Positions 35,923-45,449 of a stretch of DNA of 64,000 bases are shown piece after piece (positions within the stretch are counted from its first letter, which is position 1; each line of letters opens with the position of its first letter). Both the position numbers and the translations under genes were made by a program. Under the pieces are notes generated by a model. That model did no database searches, was not told where the DNA came from, and saw only the letters and a program-made list of their open reading frames with translations. This stretch comes from Marinifilum caeruleilacunae (GTDB lineage: Bacteria > Bacteroidota > Bacteroidia > Bacteroidales > Marinifilaceae). The DNA lies in NCBI RefSeq assembly GCF_013141825.1, contig NZ_RZNH01000005.1:118348-182347 (forward strand), read 5' to 3'.

Positions 35923-37041
35923 ATGCAAGAAGATAGTAATAATATTAATAATCGCACAGAGAGTGAAATTGATTTAATACAGCTTGCTAAAACCATTTGG
36001 GAAGGCAAAAAGACTGTGTTTAAAATTACGATCATTTTTATGTTTGTAGGCTTATTTATGGCCGTTTTTTCTCCAAAAGAATACACCGCTTTGTCTACAA
36101 TGGTTCCGCAGTCTGCAGAAGGAAATGGAAAGATTGGTGGGAATTTAGGAGGTTTAGCAGCTATGGCTGGAATTAACTTGGGAAGCATGGGAGGTGGATC
36201 AACAATCCCACCTACCCTGTATCCTAAAATTGTAAGAAGTATTCCTTTTCAGAAGGAGTTGATGAAAACCCCTCTTTCGATTGAAGGGCAAAGTGAAAGG
36301 GTAACGTTTGCTCATTATTACGAAGAAATATACAGCCCAGGATTATTAGGCTACATCAAAAAATACACTATTGGATTACCAGGTCTATTTTTAAAAGCGA
36401 TCCGTGGTAAACAAACAGTGACTAGTGACTTAATAATAAGTGACCAGAATTTACTTTCCATCACACATGATGAAAAGAAACTCATCAATATTCTTTCGGC
36501 ACAATTGTCAATAGAAGTGAACGAGAAAGATGGCTACATTACCATTTCGGCTCGTATGCCGCAAGCAAAAGCTGCCGCTCAAATGGTACAAAAAGCACAG
36601 CTGCTTTTGCAGGATGCAATAACGGATTTCAAAATTCAGAAAGCAAAAGATCAATTGGTTTTTGTAGAAGAAAGATATATTGAGATTAAGTTGGAGGCGA
36701 ATCTTGCGCAGCAAAAATTGGCTCAATTTCTAGATCGAAACAAAAATGTGAGTAAGGCGACGGCACAGACGGAACTTGAACGATTAACCGCGGAATACAA
36801 TTTGGTGTATGGTCTCTATTCAGAATTGGCAAAACAACTGGAAACTCAAAAAATACAGGTGAAAGAAGATACCCCTGTTTTTACGGTAATTGAACCGGTA
36901 TCTGTGCCAATTGAAAAATCAAAACCAAAACGTGCTATGATTTTCATTATCTGGACTTTTTTTGGTGGGATTTTAGGTCTAGGAATTGTCCTTGGAAAAG
37001 TAGTTATATCCAGCATAAGAAGTGAATGGAAGGAAGAGTAA
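35923..37041 (+). CDS. Wzz/GumC-type chain-length determinant
   Basis: A 372-residue inner-membrane co-polymerase. Two transmembrane helices (about residues 35-55, FKITIIFMFVGLFMAVF, and about 340-362, IFIIWTFFGGILGLGIVLG) bracket a periplasmic coiled-coil-rich region (LVFVEERYIEIKLEANLAQQ). There is a Gly-rich stretch after the first helix (GGNLGGLAAMAGINLGSMGG). The proline-containing segment before helix 2 (EPVSVPIEKSKPKRA) is typical. It has no tyrosine-kinase domain. It controls polymer length together with the Wzy-like protein at 43.2 kb. Confidence 0.9.
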   Translation: MQEDSNNINNRTESEIDLIQLAKTIWEGKKTVFKITIIFMFVGLFMAVFSPKEYTALSTMVPQSAEGNGKIGGNLGGLAAMAGINLGSMGGGSTIPPTLYPKIVRSIPFQKELMKTPLSIEGQSERVTFAHYYEEIYSPGLLGYIKKYTIGLPGLFLKAIRGKQTVTSDLIISDQNLLSITHDEKKLINILSAQLSIEVNEKDGYITISARMPQAKAAAQMVQKAQLLLQDAITDFKIQKAKDQLVFVEERYIEIKLEANLAQQKLAQFLDRNKNVSKATAQTELERLTAEYNLVYGLYSELAKQLETQKIQVKEDTPVFTVIEPVSVPIEKSKPKRAMIFIIWTFFGGILGLGIVLGKVVISSIRSEWKEE

Positions 37042-37054
37042 ATAAAAAAATAGA

Positions 37055-37108
37055 AACTATACTGTGATTTGAGAGGCTTGCTCCGTGTATAGTTAAAGGG
37101 TGTTTTTT
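37055..37108 (+). terminator. Possible attenuator between wzz and the sugar genes
   Basis: AACTATAC (37055-37062) and GTATAGTT (37087-37094) form an 8-bp AT-rich stem with a 24-base loop, followed by AAAGGGTGTTTTTT. The 179-base gap contains no gene and no clear promoter, so partial termination or antitermination is possible. Confidence 0.3.
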
Positions 37109-37220
37109 ACAACTGTTAATAATTGCTAAAGTAAAAGTTTTATTAATGACAATTTAACTATTGATAGATTACTGTTTGAGGTAAAGAATTATAAAAAAAG
37201 ATATAGAATTAAGGTTAAAA

Positions 37221-38510
37221 ATGGAAAATATAAAAATTGCTATTATTGGTTTAGGTTATGTAGGATTGCCTTTAGCAGTTGAGTTTGCTAAGAAGTATCC
37301 TGTTGTTGGTTTTGATATTGATGCTAATCGTGTTTTTGAATTAAATAAGGGGCATGATGCGACTTTAGAGGTTGAAGATGATAATTTACAATCTGTATTG
37401 AAAGATGAAAAATGGAATGGATTGTATTTATCTGCATCACTTGAGGATATCAATGATGCTAATTATTATATTGTCACTGTTCCTACTCCAATAACAGAAG
37501 ATAAACGACCAGATATGACACCTTTGATAAATGCGAGTCAAACAGTGGGGAAGGTTATTTCGAAAGGTGATATTGTCATTTATGAATCAACTGTTTATCC
37601 AGGTGCTACAGAGGAAGTATGCTTGCCCGTAGTCGAAGAAGTTTCTGGATTAAAATTTAACGAGGATTTCTTTGCCGGTTATTCTCCTGAAAGAATCAAT
37701 CCTGGAGATAAGGTAAATACATTGTTAACCATTAAGAAGGTTACATCTGGCTCGACACCCGAAATTGCAGAAGATGTTGATAAACTATATAATGCAATAC
37801 TTTTAAATGGGACTCACAAGGCATCGTCTCTTAAGGTAGCGGAAGCTTCTAAAGTAATTGAAAATGCTCAGCGAGATTTAAATATATCTTTTGTTAATGA
37901 GTTGGCTTTGATTTTTGATCGAATAGGTATTGATACCAATGAGGTTATTGAAGCTGCAGGTTCGAAATGGAATTTTTTGAAGTTTAAGCCAGGTTTGGTT
38001 GGAGGACACTGTATTAGTGTTGATCCTTATTATTTGAAGTGGAAAGCAGAGCAGCTGGGGTATCAACCAGATGTGATTAGTTCTGGACGTAAGGTTAATG
38101 ATGTGATGGGACAATTTGTTGCCCACAAGGTTATTAAACTCATGATTGAGAAGGGGCACAGGATTAAAGGAAGTAAAATATTAGTATTAGGATTTACATT
38201 TAAAGAAAATTGTCCTGATATCAGAAATACGAAAATAGTTGATGTTATAGATGAGTTGAAAGAATTTGGGACTAACGTTAAGATCTGTGACCCTTGGGCT
38301 GATGAGCAGGAGGTAAATCATGAATATGGATTTGATGTTGAAAACAATATTGATACAGTAATGACAGAAAAATATGATGCTGTTATATTAGCTGTTTCGC
38401 ATAAGGAGTTTTTAAGTCTGAATATGGATGAATTAAAAAATGGCCACGATGCGGTGATTTACGATATTAAAGGCTGTTGGGATAAAGATCTTGTAGATGG
38501 AAGATTGTAG
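37221..38510 (+). CDS. UDP-N-acetylhexosamine 6-dehydrogenase (WbpO/TviB type)
   Basis: A 429-residue nucleotide-sugar dehydrogenase that oxidises C6 of a UDP-sugar twice to a uronic acid using NAD. The NAD loop is GLGYVGLPLA (10-19), the catalytic cysteine is C264 in GLVGGHCISVDPYYLK, and the central domain has YSPERINPGDK (154-164). The sequence style (VVGFDIDANRVFELNKGHDA, TTxxP after PDM) matches the family acting on UDP-GlcNAc or UDP-GalNAc (Vi antigen, WbpO) rather than UDP-glucose. Its product would be an N-acetylhexosaminuronic acid for the polymer. Confidence 0.9.
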   Translation: MENIKIAIIGLGYVGLPLAVEFAKKYPVVGFDIDANRVFELNKGHDATLEVEDDNLQSVLKDEKWNGLYLSASLEDINDANYYIVTVPTPITEDKRPDMTPLINASQTVGKVISKGDIVIYESTVYPGATEEVCLPVVEEVSGLKFNEDFFAGYSPERINPGDKVNTLLTIKKVTSGSTPEIAEDVDKLYNAILLNGTHKASSLKVAEASKVIENAQRDLNISFVNELALIFDRIGIDTNEVIEAAGSKWNFLKFKPGLVGGHCISVDPYYLKWKAEQLGYQPDVISSGRKVNDVMGQFVAHKVIKLMIEKGHRIKGSKILVLGFTFKENCPDIRNTKIVDVIDELKEFGTNVKICDPWADEQEVNHEYGFDVENNIDTVMTEKYDAVILAVSHKEFLSLNMDELKNGHDAVIYDIKGCWDKDLVDGRL

Positions 38511-38546
38511 GAGTTTAATTATTAATCAGATTTTAAAGAGAAGTTA

Positions 38547-39608
38547 ATGAAATATAATAGGAATATATTAATCACTGGAGGAGCAGGTTTTATAGGCTCG
38601 CATCTCGTTCGCTTGTTAGTCAATAAATACCCTAACTATCGAATGATTAATATGGATGTGCTGACCTATGCAGGTAATTTAGCCAACCTTAAGGATGTGG
38701 AAGAAAAGGAGAATTATGAGTTTGTAAAATGTGATATTTGTGATTTTGAAAGAGTGCAGAAAATCTTTCAGGATTACCAAATCAATAGTGTAATTCATTT
38801 GGCCGCAGAGTCACATGTAGACCGCTCTATTAGAGATCCATTTTCTTTTGCGCAAACAAACGTAATGGGTACTTTGTCCTTGTTGCAGGCAGCTAAGCAT
38901 GCTTGGGATGGGGATTTCGATAACAAGCTATTCTACCATGTTTCAACCGATGAAGTATATGGTTCATTGGGCGAAGATGGTTTTTTTGTTGAAGCTACGC
39001 CATACGATCCACATTCACCATATTCTGCCTCAAAAGCTTCTTCAGATCACTTTGTAAGAGCTTTCCATGATACTTATGGTTTGCCAACTGTAATTTCGAA
39101 TTGCTCAAACAACTATGGATCATATCAATTCCCGGAAAAATTGATTCCTTTGTTTATCAACAATATCTGTAACAACAAGCCGCTTCCGGTTTACGGTAAA
39201 GGTGAAAATGTAAGAGACTGGTTGTACGTTGATGATCATGCTCGCGCCATTGATGTAATTTTCCATGAAGGAAAATTGGGAAACACCTATAACATTGGAG
39301 GTTTCAATGAGTGGAAAAACATTGATTTGATTAAAGTGATGATTAAGACAGTTGATCGTTTGTTAGGTAGAGAAGAGGGATCTTCAGAAAAATTGATCAC
39401 ATACGTAACCGATAGAGCTGGTCACGACTTACGATATGCTATTGATTCAACCAAATTAAAGGAAGAGTTGGGTTGGGAACCATCCCTTCAATTTGAAGAA
39501 GGAATAGAAAAGACAGTAAAATGGTATCTCGAAAATACTGAATGGTTGGAAAATATTACTTCCGGAGATTATCAAGATTATTATAACGAAATGTATAAAG
39601 CCAAGTAA
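38547..39608 (+). CDS. rfbB: dTDP-glucose 4,6-dehydratase
   Basis: A 353-residue extended SDR converting dTDP-glucose to dTDP-4-keto-6-deoxyglucose. NAD loop TGGAGFIG (10-17); active-site TDE (134-136); YSASK with Y159 and K163. Full length for RmlB/RfbB. It lies 36 bases after the dehydrogenase and 1 base before rfbA (the rfbA ATG follows the TAA almost directly), so the two are translationally close. The product feeds the 2,3-dehydratase at 45.4 kb rather than rhamnose synthesis, since no rmlC/rmlD is present. Confidence 0.95.
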   Translation: MKYNRNILITGGAGFIGSHLVRLLVNKYPNYRMINMDVLTYAGNLANLKDVEEKENYEFVKCDICDFERVQKIFQDYQINSVIHLAAESHVDRSIRDPFSFAQTNVMGTLSLLQAAKHAWDGDFDNKLFYHVSTDEVYGSLGEDGFFVEATPYDPHSPYSASKASSDHFVRAFHDTYGLPTVISNCSNNYGSYQFPEKLIPLFINNICNNKPLPVYGKGENVRDWLYVDDHARAIDVIFHEGKLGNTYNIGGFNEWKNIDLIKVMIKTVDRLLGREEGSSEKLITYVTDRAGHDLRYAIDSTKLKEELGWEPSLQFEEGIEKTVKWYLENTEWLENITSGDYQDYYNEMYKAK

Positions 39609-39609
39609 G

Positions 39610-40494
39610 ATGAAGGGAATTATATTAGCAGGAGGTAGTGGTACACGATTGTATCCCATCACTAAAGGTGTATCGAAGCAATTATTGCCTATTTATGATA
39701 AGCCTATGATTAATTATCCATTGTCAGTTTTGATGTTGGCAGGTATTAGGGAAATTTTGATTATTTCTACTCCACAAGATTTACCTGGATTTGAAAGACT
39801 TTTGGGTGATGGATCGGATTATGGAATCAAATTGTCTTATGCTGAGCAACCTTCTCCAGATGGTTTAGCACAAGCTTTTATTATCGGCGAAGAGTTTATC
39901 GGAAATGATGATGTTTGTTTGGTGCTTGGGGATAATATTTTCTACGGAGATGGGCTTTCAAAGATGCTTGCTAATTCACGTAGAAATGTTGAGCAGGAAA
40001 GAAAATCAACAGTGTTTGGGTATTATGTAAGTGATCCGGAAAGGTATGGAGTTGCTGCTTTCGACAAAGAAGGAAATGTAACATCAATTGAAGAAAAACC
40101 AGAGAAGCCATTATCAAACTACGCAGTTGTGGGATTATATTTTTATCCAAATTCAGTTGTTGAGATTGCCAAAAATATTAAACCATCTCATCGTGGTGAA
40201 TTAGAGATAACAACAGTAAATCAGGAGTATTTAATGCAAGGTAATTTGAAAGTTGAATTGATGGGGAGAGGTTATGCCTGGTTAGATACAGGAACTCATG
40301 AATCCTTGCTTGATGCCGGACGATTTGTTGAAACCATTGAAAAACGACAGGGCTTAAAAGTGGCTTGTTTAGAGGAGGTAGCATATCTAAAGGAGTATAT
40401 TACAAAAGAACAATTACTAAAATTGGCTGAACCATTGAAGAAAAATGAATATGGTCAATATTTAATATCCATAGCAGATGAGCAATTTAACTAA
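39610..40494 (+). CDS. rfbA: Glucose-1-phosphate thymidylyltransferase
   Basis: A 294-residue nucleotidyltransferase making dTDP-glucose from dTTP and glucose 1-phosphate. The signature [20 protein letters not shown] (8-27) is complete; [12 protein letters not shown] and [10 protein letters not shown] are the other RmlA blocks. Normal length. It is coupled to rfbB upstream. A 403-base gene-free gap follows, unusual within an otherwise compact locus. Confidence 0.96.
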   Translation: MKGIILAGGSGTRLYPITKGVSKQLLPIYDKPMINYPLSVLMLAGIREILIISTPQDLPGFERLLGDGSDYGIKLSYAEQPSPDGLAQAFIIGEEFIGNDDVCLVLGDNIFYGDGLSKMLANSRRNVEQERKSTVFGYYVSDPERYGVAAFDKEGNVTSIEEKPEKPLSNYAVVGLYFYPNSVVEIAKNIKPSHRGELEITTVNQEYLMQGNLKVELMGRGYAWLDTGTHESLLDAGRFVETIEKRQGLKVACLEEVAYLKEYITKEQLLKLAEPLKKNEYGQYLISIADEQFN

Positions 40495-40897
40495 TTGTTG
40501 GAGGTTAGTTAAATTAGTTTTACTACATGTAAGTTGGTAAGCTAATACCCTGAAATGCGAATTATCAATTTAAATGTTTTTTAATCTATGCAGGGTATTG
40601 GTAAATCTTAGTGATATTGAGATAAAATCGAATTTCAAAACTTATGAATCGGAAGCACTCATGTTGAAATAGGGTCAGATTGTTTATGGTTTTGATTTGG
40701 AAAATATAATTCATTTGGTAGCAGTGAGGGTATGATACTGTAAATAGATGATACATATGTGCTTAATGGCAAGTTTAGTGCGATTCGTATTATATTAGTT
40801 TGTAATAGAAGGCCACTATTATTTGAGAATAAATACTTGTCTTATAAACTAGTATTGTTATAAATAGTAAGTTCATCTCGAAAAATTCATAATTGAT
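40495..40897. other. Gene-free gap inside the polysaccharide locus
   Basis: A 403-base gap. Six-frame reading shows frequent stops and no fragment I can assign to a known family. It contains a 9-bp inverted repeat AATACCCTG (40544-40552) / CAGGGTATT (40591-40599) with a 38-base AT-rich loop. No copy of the intergenic repeat family and no clear promoter box was seen. It marks a change to more AT-rich sequence downstream. Confidence 0.5.
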
Positions 40898-41797
40898 ATG
40901 AAAACAAGTTTATATACTAAAGTTGGAAAGGTTGTAAAAAAAATATTCGGTATTGAGGACTTTTCACTTTTCAGAAAGAATGTTCATAAAAGATTAGGAA
41001 TGATATTCTATCACAAAAAGTATACAGCTGATGATATTATCACTGTCATGAAAGAAATGGGGATGAAAAGGGGAAGTTTAGTTTGTATTCATGCATCGAT
41101 GAAAGAATTTTACAATTATAGTGGTACGACGGAAGAGTTAATCGATAAAATTCTTGAAACGATTGGCGGATCTGGCACTTTAGTTATGCCTGCATTCCCA
41201 GATGTAAGATTATTTTCCGATACATATATATTTGATCCAATAAATGATAAGACAGGAGCAGGATATCTAGCTGAGGTTTTTAGAAAATATAAAGGAGTAC
41301 AAAGGAGTATTAATGTTCAAAGTTCAGTTTGTGCTATAGGGCCATTAACAGACTATTTGTGCAATGATCATCATAAATCCAGAGATTGTTGGGATACTAG
41401 CTCTCCTTGGTATCGACTATGTGAGAAAGATGGATTAATATTTAATTTAGGTATGCCACGTAATTACATTTCAACATTTGAACACTGTGTGGAAAGTATA
41501 TTACAATATGAACATCCATATTGGGCACAGTTCTTCACAAAAGAAAAAGTTTACAAATATTATGATGAGGACAAGAATGTACAAATGTACAAAAGTATAA
41601 CTAGTGAAATTGAAAGAAGGCCACATGAACCAACAATATTTAAGTGGTTAACTAAGAATGATTGGGCACATTCAAAAATTTCTAATCTTGAGATAAAAGT
41701 TTTTTACTCAAAGAGCTGTCTTAATAAAATGTTGAATTTAGGGCGTTTAGGGGTTAGTTTGTATTGGGTGCCTTCTAGTAAAAAATATATATTCTAG
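40898..41797 (+). CDS. AAC(3)-family N-acetyltransferase
   Basis: A 299-residue member of the aminoglycoside 3-N-acetyltransferase fold: RGSLVCIHASMKEF (53-66), GGSGTLVMPAFPDV, FDPINDKTGAGYLAEVFRKY (positions where AAC(3) has FDP and GxxxE), and RSINVQSSVCAIG where the classic enzymes have R-x-x-HP-x-x-S; the histidine of that block is not evident. In polysaccharide loci such proteins acetylate amino sugars rather than antibiotics, which I consider the likely role. No sugar aminotransferase is encoded in the window, so its acceptor is not explained. Base composition is AT-rich like its right neighbours. Confidence 0.78.
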   Translation: MKTSLYTKVGKVVKKIFGIEDFSLFRKNVHKRLGMIFYHKKYTADDIITVMKEMGMKRGSLVCIHASMKEFYNYSGTTEELIDKILETIGGSGTLVMPAFPDVRLFSDTYIFDPINDKTGAGYLAEVFRKYKGVQRSINVQSSVCAIGPLTDYLCNDHHKSRDCWDTSSPWYRLCEKDGLIFNLGMPRNYISTFEHCVESILQYEHPYWAQFFTKEKVYKYYDEDKNVQMYKSITSEIERRPHEPTIFKWLTKNDWAHSKISNLEIKVFYSKSCLNKMLNLGRLGVSLYWVPSSKKYIF

Positions 41798-41812
41798 TAA
41801 AGAGACTGTAAT

Positions 41813-43171
41813 ATGCTTGCAAAAATAGAGACAATATTAAACTCTTCTCTAATTAAGAATACTTTGAAATTATCTTCTAGTAGTGTCGTGTTAATGTTAA
41901 TACCATTTATTGTTACGCCGATACTTTCAAGGCTATATACACCAGAGGATTATGGAGTATGGGGTATTTTTTCCAGTGTGCTTTACATTGTGAATTCCTT
42001 CATATTCCTCTCATACGAAAACACTATAGTTAAATCTTCTGATGATAAAGAATTACCTATTTTAATTGTATTGTGCTTTATAATTTCATTATCCATTACA
42101 TGTCTAGTCACTTTTGTTTTTGTCTCTGGTAAAACGATAGGCATTCCATTTTTTGTTAATTTTCATAGTGTCCCATTACTTGCAACGATGTTACTTATTA
42201 CTGCGACCTATAATATCTTTAATAGTATTGCTAACAGGAATAAGAGATATGGGGCAATGTCAGTGTCGAATATAATTAATGGATCATCGCAAGCAGCAAT
42301 TAGGGTTTTTCTTGGGAAATTTCCTATTATTTCTTTTGGTTTAATTGTTGGCAATATCATTTCTCAACTTATAGCTACCATTTATTTTATTTTTCCTTTA
42401 CGCGGATTTTTTAAAAGTTACTCAACCAGTAGAATTAAAGTTGCAAGTATAAAAGATCTAGCAACTAAGTATAAGAAATTTCCTTTGTATGAAGCACCGG
42501 CAAGATTTATTGAATTTGCAGTATTAAACCTCACAATTATCATATTGTCAAATTATTTCGGTAAAGATGAAATTGGTCATTTTTCCATGGTAATTCAATT
42601 TATTTTATTACCCATAAATGTATTTGGTTCAGCAATGGGTAGTGTATATTATAGAGAACTATCTGAAAATTTTAAAGATCCAGTAGCAATAACATCAATA
42701 ACTCAAAAAGTGGCAAAAATCACTTTTTTGATTTCATTACTTCCAATACTGTTTCTGACTTTTGGGGGAGATAAACTGCTTGTTTTCATATTAGGTGATA
42801 AATGGATACAAGCAGGTAGTATGGCTCTTATTATGTCAGTGTTTTCGGTTCCAGTCATACTGGTACAATCACTTCTTCCGGCTTTTAAGACTCTTGATAG
42901 ACAAGAAATTCGATTTAAATTGAATTTGCTCAATTTTGCTCTAGCAATAGGAGCTCTAATTGTAGCTGCCATTTATTATGACAACATAAATGTGGTCTTG
43001 ATAATATATTCAATTTTTTATGCCCTGGTTCAGTTTTTAATTTACGCTAAAATATTAAAGATTACGAATCTTCGTTTGAATGCAGTATCTAAATATTTTG
43101 TCCTATGTATATTCATATGTTATTTATTATTACTGATTAGAATTTTTTATTCTGGCTTACTAACTTATTAA
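41813..43171 (+). CDS. Wzx-type oligosaccharide flippase
   Basis: A 452-residue polytopic membrane protein with about twelve to fourteen hydrophobic segments and the MOP/PST-family N-terminal block VVLMLIPFIVTPILSRLYTP followed by EDYGVWGIFSS. It should flip the undecaprenyl-linked repeat unit to the periplasmic face. It lies 15 bases after the acetyltransferase gene and 48 bases before the polymerase gene. Sequence conservation is low for this family, so the call rests on topology, the N-terminal motif and context. Confidence 0.85.
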   Translation: MLAKIETILNSSLIKNTLKLSSSSVVLMLIPFIVTPILSRLYTPEDYGVWGIFSSVLYIVNSFIFLSYENTIVKSSDDKELPILIVLCFIISLSITCLVTFVFVSGKTIGIPFFVNFHSVPLLATMLLITATYNIFNSIANRNKRYGAMSVSNIINGSSQAAIRVFLGKFPIISFGLIVGNIISQLIATIYFIFPLRGFFKSYSTSRIKVASIKDLATKYKKFPLYEAPARFIEFAVLNLTIIILSNYFGKDEIGHFSMVIQFILLPINVFGSAMGSVYYRELSENFKDPVAITSITQKVAKITFLISLLPILFLTFGGDKLLVFILGDKWIQAGSMALIMSVFSVPVILVQSLLPAFKTLDRQEIRFKLNLLNFALAIGALIVAAIYYDNINVVLIIYSIFYALVQFLIYAKILKITNLRLNAVSKYFVLCIFICYLLLLIRIFYSGLLTY

Positions 43172-43219
43172 TTTAGGATTTTTATTACACTTTCTACAAG
43201 GTTTACTTATAATCAGTTC

Positions 43220-44518
43220 ATGAATAGATTTTTTAAAATAGTATTTTGTGGTAATAGTACATTAAAAAATGTGTTATTTGGGGCGCTGTATATATTTATT
43301 TTTTCCTATGTATGGAAATACTATTGTGTTACTGTATGGCATGCATATTTCTATTTGGATGTTCCTCACTCCTTTATCTACGATTGTTTTGGATATGCTA
43401 TTGCTCTGATTCCTATTCTTTTCTATAAAGGAATTCGAAATGTGTCATCATGGTTATCCTTGATTCTGTATTATTTTGGATATGTTCCTATTGTTTTAGG
43501 TTTGTTGTTTAATTTTAAAGAAGTTAATGACTACCACGTTATAGAGTATTGGATGGTTCTATGTATTGCAATGAGTATGTATTTTTATTCAGATAGGATA
43601 CGAATTAAAATAAAACATCCAAGCAGAAAGATTCCAATTAAGGTTATTTGGTTTTTCGCAATAATAATTTTATTGTTGCAATTTGCAGTGTATCATAATA
43701 ATATGAGAATAGTTAGTTTTACCTCTGTTTATCAGCTCCGTGCAGAAAATGCAGAAGTTGGAAATGCTTTTATGGGTTACATTAACTCATGGTCGGGTAG
43801 TTTTATTTTTCCTCTCATTTTTGTCTATGGTTTATTTAAAAAGGATAAAAAATTTATTGTTTTTGGCGCACTATCGTTTTTATTTCTGTATAGTATTTTT
43901 GGAGCCAAATCCGACTTCCTTGCACCTTTAATATTATTTGGATTTTATAAGTTCTTTTTATGGCAATATAAAATGAACATTAATTTGTTAAGTATTTTAA
44001 CAATCAGTTTAGGTTTACTTACCCTGCTATTATTGTGTAATCTCGAAAATGAGATTGTTTATGTATTAGCAGCTGTTTTCTTGATGAGAACAATGACAAT
44101 TTCGGGTATTCTTTTCGTTGGATACTACATGCCTTTCTTTCAGAGTCATCCATATACCTTCTTTTCGCATGTTAATATTATAAATGCTATTACAAATTCA
44201 AACCCTTATGCAGGTGAGGCTATTGGCAAAGTGGTCACGGAAGGAGGGATGAATGCTAATGCAGTATTTTGGGCAATGGATGGTGTCACCGCTATGGGGG
44301 TGACAGGAGTTGCGATTGTAAGTTTTTTATTTTTATTATTTCTTATTTTAATTAATAGCCTGGCAACAGCGGAGAATAGAAATTTTTTGTGCATATTATT
44401 TTTAATACCGATGGTGGCTTTATTGAACACATCCTTTTTTTCATTTCTTTTATCGGAAGGGGTTTTTCTTATAATACTAACAATTTTGTTTGTAAATCTT
44501 AAGTACGATAAAAATTAG
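43220..44518 (+). CDS. Wzy-like O-antigen polymerase
   Basis: A 432-residue membrane protein with about ten to twelve hydrophobic segments and a large loop containing NPYAGEAIGKVVTEGGMNAN before the last helices, the layout of oligosaccharide-repeat polymerases. Motif conservation across this family is negligible, so the evidence is topology and its position next to the flippase. It would join repeat units in the periplasm. Rich in AT (60-base samples inside the gene contain about one third G+C). Confidence 0.75.
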   Translation: MNRFFKIVFCGNSTLKNVLFGALYIFIFSYVWKYYCVTVWHAYFYLDVPHSFIYDCFGYAIALIPILFYKGIRNVSSWLSLILYYFGYVPIVLGLLFNFKEVNDYHVIEYWMVLCIAMSMYFYSDRIRIKIKHPSRKIPIKVIWFFAIIILLLQFAVYHNNMRIVSFTSVYQLRAENAEVGNAFMGYINSWSGSFIFPLIFVYGLFKKDKKFIVFGALSFLFLYSIFGAKSDFLAPLILFGFYKFFLWQYKMNINLLSILTISLGLLTLLLLCNLENEIVYVLAAVFLMRTMTISGILFVGYYMPFFQSHPYTFFSHVNIINAITNSNPYAGEAIGKVVTEGGMNANAVFWAMDGVTAMGVTGVAIVSFLFLLFLILINSLATAENRNFLCILFLIPMVALLNTSFFSFLLSEGVFLIILTILFVNLKYDKN

Positions 44519-44534
44519 ATAAATTTTAAAAAAA

Positions 44535-45437
44535 ATGAGCAGAAATATAATAAATCCACTTATGAAGAAATGTGCAATAATTGGAGCATCGGGATATATT
44601 GGTAAACATCTTAGTTTCTATATGAAAAATCTAGGAATTAATGTTGAACTATACGATATTGTCGATTCACCTGGATATATCAAAATTGATTTAACGTCAA
44701 AAGAGTCTATCTCAAAAGTTAATTTGGATGTGGATTATCTTTTTCTGTTTTCTGGATTAACTGGTACACACGCAGGATTTACCGATTACGAGAAATTTAT
44801 TGAAATAAACGAACTAGGTTTGCTAAATTTATTGGATACCATTCGAAACTCACCTTATCGCCCAAAGGTTATATTTCCATCGACTAGATTAGTTTATAAA
44901 GGCATTGACAAACCACTGAAAGAAGAAGATACCAAAGAAACTAAAACAATCTACGCTGTTAATAAATTAGCTTGTGAAGGTTTACTTGATGCATACAGAA
45001 ATAGTTTTGGAATTCCTTATACTGTATTTCGTTTATGTGTTCCTTATGGCAATTTAATTTCTACAGACTATTCGTTTGGTACTGTTGGCTTCTTTATTAA
45101 GCAAGTAAAATCCGGTAATAATATATCTCTATATGGGGGTGGAGAGATAAAGCGCACGTTTACACACATTGAAGATGTGTGCTATCAAATTGTACATGGA
45201 GCTTTCGCCGAAAAATCAGTCGGTCGGATTTATAATATTGGTGGGGAAACCCTTTCTCTAAAGGATGCGGCTGTTACAATTGCTAATAAGTTTAATCAAG
45301 AAGTGGCGGCAGTACCTTGGCCTGATAGCGACTTGAGAATTGAGAGTGGTCATACCTATTTTGACGATGGAAAGATACAATCTCTAATTGAGATGCCACC
45401 TTATAAAAAGTTATTTGACTTTGCAAAAGATTTATAA
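44535..45437 (+). CDS. NAD-dependent epimerase/dehydratase, probable 4-ketoreductase
   Basis: A 300-residue extended SDR. NAD loop IIGASGYIGKHL (15-26), an S-T-R-L-V-Y strand (FPSTRLVYKG) in the position of the catalytic Ser/Thr, and YAVNKLACEG with the Tyr-x3-Lys pair. ATG 44535 follows an A-run typical of starts in this genome; ATG 44562 is the alternative. Placed directly before the 2,3-dehydratase and 3-ketoreductase genes, it is the best candidate for the final 4-ketoreduction of the dTDP-dideoxyhexose. An epimerase role is possible. Confidence 0.8.
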   Translation: MSRNIINPLMKKCAIIGASGYIGKHLSFYMKNLGINVELYDIVDSPGYIKIDLTSKESISKVNLDVDYLFLFSGLTGTHAGFTDYEKFIEINELGLLNLLDTIRNSPYRPKVIFPSTRLVYKGIDKPLKEEDTKETKTIYAVNKLACEGLLDAYRNSFGIPYTVFRLCVPYGNLISTDYSFGTVGFFIKQVKSGNNISLYGGGEIKRTFTHIEDVCYQIVHGAFAEKSVGRIYNIGGETLSLKDAAVTIANKFNQEVAAVPWPDSDLRIESGHTYFDDGKIQSLIEMPPYKKLFDFAKDL

Positions 45438-45449
45438 TTAAGATATTAT

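Noticed and set aside
40495-40897. Frameshifted acetyltransferase or lost glycosyltransferase in the gap
   Set aside because: Reading the six frames gives only short disconnected stretches that I cannot align convincingly to any family.
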